20,818 nucleotides of DNA from Clostridia bacterium (GTDB lineage: Bacteria; Bacillota_A; Clostridia; Christensenellales; Aristaeellaceae): NCBI GenBank assembly GCA_017481065.1, contig JAFUPT010000105.1, forward strand, positions 1-20,818, written 5' to 3'. The position numbers and the translations under genes are program-made. This document shows positions 16,852 through 20,818 of the stretch, one piece after another (the stretch's first letter is position 1; each line of letters starts with the position of its first letter). The notes beneath the pieces are model-generated. The model was not told the origin of the DNA. It worked only from the letters and a program-made list of their open reading frames with translations, and did no database searches.

Positions 16852-17940
16852 TCAACGATGGCGCAGGCGATCCCATGCCCAGATGGAGGCGAAGCACAGA
16901 GCCCAGACCACCGGCATCATGCCTGCGCAGGCTGGTGCGGAATAGGAAGTATACAGCGCCAGAGCGGAAAACAGGCCGTAGAAAAAGGGATGCACGGCGT
17001 AATAAGGCGTGGTCTGCCTGTTGAAATGCTGCAGTGCGGTGTGCAGTGGTTTCAGCGCCGCGATGTGATTGCGCAGCGCATACAATGCGCCCGCCATCAG
17101 CAGAACGCTTGCGCAATTGGCCAATGCGCGCAGGGTTTCGGGATAAACATAGCCTCTGCCGGAATAGGAAAAGAGAGCATCCAGGCCATCGTTGATCCTG
17201 AAGGCATGGATGAAATAAACAATTACGATGATGGCCGCAGGAACGGCAATGGTTTTATACAGCCGTGCCTTGTCTTCAGTTCTGCGCAGCACCCTGCCGA
17301 AGCCCACGCCCAGCAGCGCATAGGGAATGTGGGTCAGGCAGCAGAGGGAAATTTCCGCCCGTCCGCCGGCGAACATGGTCAGTATGTAATCCAGCGCGGC
17401 AATGCCGGTGGTCTTGCCATTCATATACAGATAGGGATTGGCCAGAATGAATACAAGTGCCAGCGCGAAGTATGCCCATGTGGGCGTTTTGATCTGTCGA
17501 AGCAGCGCCAGCAGCAGGTAGCATATGCCTGCGATGAAGAAAACATTGATATATTGAATCATCATGGGCATGCGCTCCCATGTGGCTGCCCACGCGGTTT
17601 CCATGCCGAAAATGCTGCGCATCCCCTGGGCAATCACCATTGGCAATCCCAGCGCCAGCACATTCCACATAAGCTCATACAGCATAAGCTTCACGCCGTT
17701 CCTGGCCAGCTGGGCATTTGTGCGCCGGGAATAGGTGCTTCCCAAACCCAGTACAAACATGAAGATGGCCGAACCGGTCATGGTGGCGATGATATAGATA
17801 ATCTTGTAGGCGGGCGCTTGAGCTGCAGCGCCGCCCAGCATCTGGAAAGCGTGAATCAGCAGGATCATGGGTGTGAACAGCCCCTTCATATAATCAAATT
17901 CGACCTGCCTTCCGGTGTTGATTTCCGTATTTGCCAGCAT
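16852..17940 (-). CDS. Multi-pass membrane acyltransferase-like protein
   Basis: A 362-residue integral membrane protein with about ten hydrophobic segments. The opening motif RQVEFDYMKGLFTPMILLIHAF, with a His at the end of the first helix, followed by FMFVLGLGSTYSRR, resembles the start of DUF1624/HGSNAT-like and Acyl_transf_3 membrane acyltransferases. That His would be the catalytic candidate. The frame opens at 17958, but GAAAGGA lies just inside it and correctly precedes the ATG at 17940, giving the start MLANTEINTG. It sits between the phosphopantetheinyl transferase and the synthetase, 31 bases from the latter, so it may acylate the peptide or an export intermediate. It could instead be a transport or immunity protein. 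Family assignment is moderate; the role is inferred. Confidence 0.6.
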   Translation of the reverse strand: MLANTEINTGRQVEFDYMKGLFTPMILLIHAFQMLGGAAAQAPAYKIIYIIATMTGSAIFMFVLGLGSTYSRRTNAQLARNGVKLMLYELMWNVLALGLPMVIAQGMRSIFGMETAWAATWERMPMMIQYINVFFIAGICYLLLALLRQIKTPTWAYFALALVFILANPYLYMNGKTTGIAALDYILTMFAGGRAEISLCCLTHIPYALLGVGFGRVLRRTEDKARLYKTIAVPAAIIVIVYFIHAFRINDGLDALFSYSGRGYVYPETLRALANCASVLLMAGALYALRNHIAALKPLHTALQHFNRQTTPYYAVHPFFYGLFSALALYTSYSAPACAGMMPVVWALCFASIWAWDRLRHR

Positions 17941-17957
17941 GAATTCAATTCCTTTCA

Positions 17958-17987
17958 TTTAATATGCCAGTATTTAATATGCCAGTA
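17958..17987. repeat. 15-bp perfect tandem duplication at a gene junction
   Basis: TTTAATATGCCAGTA occurs twice head to tail (17958-17972 and 17973-17987). The copy at 17973-17987 holds the last codons and stop of the phosphopantetheinyl transferase; the other copy extends the junction with the acyltransferase gene. It looks like a recent slippage duplication. It leaves both proteins intact. Confidence 0.9.
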
Positions 17988-18597
17988 GCCGTTCCCGCGT
18001 CAGGGAAACGATGGCTTCGGGGGCTTGGGCACGTTCTGAAGCGGTGCAGATCATGTGGCCATCGATTTCCTGCCAGTGCAGAAACCAGCCTCGGCCGCAT
18101 ACGGGATTTGGGCCAATGGAGTCGGGTAGGATTTCAAAGCTTTCCGGCGGCAGCTGAAAACCCAGCCCCAGCGCCTTCATGATGGCCTCCTTGCCCGTCC
18201 ACAGGCGGTAGAAGGCGGCGTCCGTGCTTTGCCGCAGCAGCCATTTTTGTTCATCAGCGGTAAAAACCTGTCGGGCTACAGCGGTGGACCAGGGTGTGAT
18301 TTGTTCAATATCGATGCCAACCTCAGCTTCATCCACCGCCAGCACAACCTTGCTTCCCGAATGGGACAGATTGAAGCAGATTCCGCCCGGCAGATACGGC
18401 TTGCCCAGATGGGAACGCTGTACCAGGGCTGTGCGATCCCTGCCCAGCACCGTGCGCAGCATCAATCCTGCGGCCAGGCATCTGGCACGATCCTCCACTT
18501 TCAGGTACCGCTGCATATGTATACGGCGGCTTTCCTCCAGCAGCTCAGCTCCGGGCAGGTTTTGCATCTCTTTTATATCGCATATGTATATTTTCAT
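17974..18597 (-). CDS. 4'-phosphopantetheinyl transferase, Sfp type
   Basis: A 207-residue enzyme that would transfer phosphopantetheine from CoA to the carrier-domain serines of the synthetase in the same operon (Ser510, Ser1521, Ser2528). Family motifs are intact: FNLSHSG (75-81), VGIDIE (93-98) and WTGKEAIMKALG (from 133), which supply the CoA-binding and Mg-binding acidic residues. HLGKPYLP precedes the first motif as in Sfp. The open frame begins at 18615, but that upstream ATG lies within the promoter spacer beside the -10 hexamer TATAAT at 18604-18609, so MKIYICDIKE at 18597 is the real start. No ribosome site fits in the 6 bases between them. It is the first gene of the biosynthetic operon. 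Very confident family assignment. Confidence 0.95.
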   Translation of the reverse strand: MKIYICDIKEMQNLPGAELLEESRRIHMQRYLKVEDRARCLAAGLMLRTVLGRDRTALVQRSHLGKPYLPGGICFNLSHSGSKVVLAVDEAEVGIDIEQITPWSTAVARQVFTADEQKWLLRQSTDAAFYRLWTGKEAIMKALGLGFQLPPESFEILPDSIGPNPVCGRGWFLHWQEIDGHMICTASERAQAPEAIVSLTRERLLAY

Positions 18598-18603
18598 ACC
18601 TAA

Positions 18604-18631
18604 ATTATAACACATGCTTGGTGCTTGTCAA
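18604..18631 (-). promoter_or_regulatory. Sigma-A-type promoter of the biosynthetic operon
   Basis: On the minus strand TTGACA (18626-18631), a 16-base spacer and TATAAT (18604-18609) match both consensus hexamers exactly, with TG one base upstream of the -10 (extended -10). The expected transcription start, about 7 bases after the -10, coincides with the A of the ATG at 18597. The transcript would therefore begin leaderless. Confidence 0.85.
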
Positions 18632-18681
18632 TTGAAGAAGTGGCTTGTTATGCATAACTTGCACAAGTATAAAATGGAATA

Positions 18682-18710
18682 TTGCATCAGAATTTGATTT
18701 TTGTTATACT
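18682..18710 (+). promoter_or_regulatory. Promoter of the PaaK-like gene (extended -10)
   Basis: TATACT at 18705-18710 preceded by TGT gives an extended -10. A weak -35, TTGCAT (18682-18687), lies 17 bases upstream. Transcription should start near 18717, before AGGAGG at 18724-18729 and the ATG at 18736. It is back to back with the phosphopantetheinyl transferase promoter; the two -35 elements are about 50 bases apart. Confidence 0.65.
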
Positions 18711-18735
18711 GTAAGAAAAATACAGGAGGCTTCCT

Positions 18736-20112
18736 ATGGAATATATCGATGCAAAGCGCGCATCCGAACTGGTTGCAGGTGCAGATAGGCTGGATAGAAA
18801 GGAAATAGAGGCCCTTGCCGCACAGCGGCTGCGTTTCCTGGTGGATTATGCCCGAGAGCACTCGCCCTACCTGAAGCAGAAGTATGCGGCGCTGGGCAAA
18901 GAATATAGCCTATCTGATATCCCCGTTTCCACGCGCGCAGAAATGACACAGCATTTCGATCGGTGGGTGTGCGATTCTGAAGTAACCAGCGAATCGATCA
19001 ACAGCTATATGTCGGATTTTGAAAACCTGTTCACGCCCTTCCTGGGAAAATACAGCGTGCTCAGCACCTCCGGTACCACAGCTGCGCCCCTGCGCGTGGT
19101 GCGCGATGCCCGTCACAACGCCGTTCATGGTGCATTGATGGCGCAGCGCTATTTCCACGGTCCGCTTTTGAAGGATGTTCCGGGGCTGGATGCGCCTGAT
19201 TTGAAGCAGTGTGCCATCATCGCGCCTGGCGGTTTCAATTCTTCCTATGTTTCTTTTGAGCGAATGCGGCGCAGCTATGAAGCGCGGGGAATCGGCGATC
19301 GTGCGCTGTTTCTGTCCACGCTGATGCCGGTGAACCAGCTGGTTCAGGAATTGAATGCATTCCAGCCGGATATCATTGGCTGCTATCCTTCGATGATTTA
19401 TACATTGGCTTTTGAACAGCGGGATGGTCGGCTGAACATCCATCCGCGCATGATCGGTTGTTCAGCGGAGAAGATTCCGGAGGAAAACCGCCGCTTCATC
19501 AGCGAAGTATTCGGCTGTCCGGTGAACGATAATTACTGCAGCACCGAGGGCGGCGAGGTTGCCATGCTCTGTCCCAACGGACACATGCACATCAACAGCG
19601 ATTGGGTGATCGTGGAGCCCGTGGATATGGATAACAATCCCGTTCCCTGCGGCGTGCAATCCGACGGCATACTGATGACCAACCTGGCCTGCCTGGTGCA
19701 GCCGGTGATCCGCTACCGCATGAGCGACAGGATCATCCTGCACGATGAATCCTGCGGCTGCGGCCTGAATACTCCTTGGCTTGAAATCGAAGGCCGTGTG
19801 GAGGATATTCTGGAATTTGAAAAGGACGGCGCAACAACCCGTATAGCGGGGCTTCTCTTTGAGGTTGCAACCAAGGGTATTCCCGGCCGTGATCACTGCC
19901 AGGTAATCCAGCGTGCGCCGGATGCGATTGAGCTTCGCATTACCAGCCTGCTTGGATATGACCGCGCATCGATTGTGGATCAGGCGATCACCGCTATCCG
20001 GAAGCTGCTTTCGGATAATGAACTGGATTATATCAAGGTCACGTTTGTGAACCAGCCGCTGGTTCGCACCAAGAGCGGAAAATTCCGTATCGCGTTCAAG
20101 GAGTTTTTCTGA
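18736..20112 (+). CDS. PaaK-like adenylate-forming enzyme (phenylacetate-CoA ligase family)
   Basis: A 458-residue adenylate-forming enzyme, the usual length for PaaK-type CoA ligases. Motifs in order: STSGTTAAPLRVV (from 110, ATP loop), DNYCSTEGGEV (from 265, aryl/acyl-adenylate motif), RYRMSDR (326-332, ribose-binding Asp), GRVEDILEF (353-361) and TKSGKFR near the C terminus with the candidate catalytic Lys446 or Lys449. AGGAGG lies 6 bases before the ATG. It is transcribed divergently from the synthetase operon across a 138-base shared promoter region, so it may activate the acyl starter unit as adenylate or CoA ester, or load a carrier domain. It could also be an unrelated neighbour. The substrate cannot be read. 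The family call is firm. Confidence 0.88.
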   Translation: MEYIDAKRASELVAGADRLDRKEIEALAAQRLRFLVDYAREHSPYLKQKYAALGKEYSLSDIPVSTRAEMTQHFDRWVCDSEVTSESINSYMSDFENLFTPFLGKYSVLSTSGTTAAPLRVVRDARHNAVHGALMAQRYFHGPLLKDVPGLDAPDLKQCAIIAPGGFNSSYVSFERMRRSYEARGIGDRALFLSTLMPVNQLVQELNAFQPDIIGCYPSMIYTLAFEQRDGRLNIHPRMIGCSAEKIPEENRRFISEVFGCPVNDNYCSTEGGEVAMLCPNGHMHINSDWVIVEPVDMDNNPVPCGVQSDGILMTNLACLVQPVIRYRMSDRIILHDESCGCGLNTPWLEIEGRVEDILEFEKDGATTRIAGLLFEVATKGIPGRDHCQVIQRAPDAIELRITSLLGYDRASIVDQAITAIRKLLSDNELDYIKVTFVNQPLVRTKSGKFRIAFKEFF

Positions 20113-20161
20113 AACAGCATTGCCTGAATGGTTTTACATCCTTGTGGATCAAACTCATGCT

Positions 20162-20191
20162 GCTTCAAAATCGGCCATCGGTTTTATAAGC
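20162..20191 (+). terminator. Possible weak terminator hairpin
   Basis: AAAATCG (20167-20173) and CGGTTTT (20179-20185) pair with one G-T wobble around a 5-base loop. Outer GCTT and AAGC can extend the stem across an internal bulge. It lies about 50 bases after the PaaK-like stop. Only the short T run of the right arm supports termination. Confidence 0.35.
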
Positions 20192-20377
20192 GGCAGGAAT
20201 CAGGCATAGCACACAGGCGAGTATTAGATAAAGACGTATTCTATTGTTGGGATGTCTAACGGCATCGTTGTTGAATGGCCATGATTGTCCGATTTGTATA
20301 CGTAAAATGAAGCAAGGAATTAGAGCCGCCTCAAGCAGGGTTTGGAGTGTCCCCCAAGAAACAGACAGAAAAAATAA
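20192..20377. other. Intergenic stretch with no recognisable gene
   Basis: Following the ligase gene, this segment has short broken frames in all directions. I see no N-terminal transposase sequence in any frame here, so the transposase that follows really lacks its 5' part rather than being merely frameshifted. Confidence 0.5.
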
Positions 20378-20818
20378 GAATCCTGTTGTAGATTAGGAAC
20401 CGTCACCTGTCCGGTGGGCAGGCAATTGTTCAAGCACAGGGACCGTCCCACTGGCACCGTCTATGGAAGCAAAGAAGCCTGCCGAACCTGCCCCAACCGC
20501 TGCACGGAGTCCAGGGGCGAAAAACAGGTCAGCATCGGCTACAATACCAATGTCGTCTTTACGCACATGTACGGCATGCCCAACGTCCCCCTGCAGCAGC
20601 CTCCGCCGGGAGCCGTTCCACACAACAGCTTCAACCGAAAAACGCCGGACGCACGGGTGCGGCTCACCATCCGCCGCGATCCCGACCTGATGCAGAAGCG
20701 CAAGGAGGTGATCGAGCATCCCTTCGGCACCATCAAGTGGTACGATGGAGCGCATTACTTCCTGTGCAAGGGCAAGGAAAAAGTGTCAGCCGAAATCGCG
20801 CTGAGCTTCCTGACCTAC
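20378..20818 (+). pseudogene. 5'-truncated IS1182-type transposase, running off the window
   Basis: The frame open from the TAA at 20375 to the window end (147 codons) reads as the C-terminal part of an IS1182-family DDE transposase. It shows CPVGRQLFKH, then a cysteine cluster (EACRTCPNRC), then KRKEVIEHPFGTIKWYDGAH, in which the Glu before HPFGTIK is the expected last catalytic residue, then YFLCKGKEKVSAEIALSFL. There is no start codon or ribosome site, and the N-terminal half with the first two catalytic aspartates is absent upstream. It is an insertion-sequence relic. Whether its 3' end survives cannot be seen. Confidence 0.8.

Overview
The window reads as a chromosomal segment of a moderately GC-rich member of the Clostridia (Bacillota), probably gut-associated. 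Reasons are the strong AGGAGG-type ribosome sites, tightly packed operons, a BspA-type leucine-rich-repeat remnant, an IS1182-type transposase remnant, and transporter proteins fused to anti-sigma-like ATPase-fold domains. No rRNA, tRNA or CRISPR array is visible. The organism assignment is inference.

Left block (1-5185, + strand): a compact four-gene operon. It encodes a tandem cyclic-nucleotide-binding protein, a TIM-barrel sugar isomerase-like protein, a PAS/class III nucleotide cyclase with a PilZ-like tail, and a dicarboxylate-type symporter carrying an N-terminal ATPase-fold domain. A receptor and a cyclase next to each other suggest a self-contained cyclic-nucleotide circuit coupled to nutrient uptake. 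A short BspA-type repeat relic and a strong 14-bp stem-loop close the operon.

Middle scar (5186-6096): an AT-richer stretch with no intact gene. It holds the N-terminal stub of an AraC-family regulator, a small dyad, and the terminator of the opposing operon.

Right block (6097-18597, - strand, transcribed right to left): a biosynthetic operon in the order Sfp-type phosphopantetheinyl transferase, multi-pass membrane acyltransferase-like protein, a 2984-residue nonribosomal peptide synthetase, and a MATE exporter with a C-terminal ATPase-fold domain. The synthetase is A-T-C-A-T-C-A-T-R. Its first adenylation domain lacks the aspartate that binds an alpha-amino group. Its third has a lysine in the pocket as in a glutamate-activating domain. 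It ends in an NAD(P)H reductase rather than a thioesterase. The simplest prediction is an N-acyl-X-Glu-aldehyde, a protease-inhibitor chemotype, exported by the MATE protein. From memory this resembles the ruminopeptin pathway of Ruminococcus bromii; I could not compare sequences.

A PaaK-like adenylate-forming enzyme (18736-20112, +) is transcribed divergently from the transferase. The two promoters lie back to back and both have extended -10 elements. The transferase promoter is placed so that its mRNA would be leaderless. The window ends inside a 5'-truncated IS1182-type transposase.
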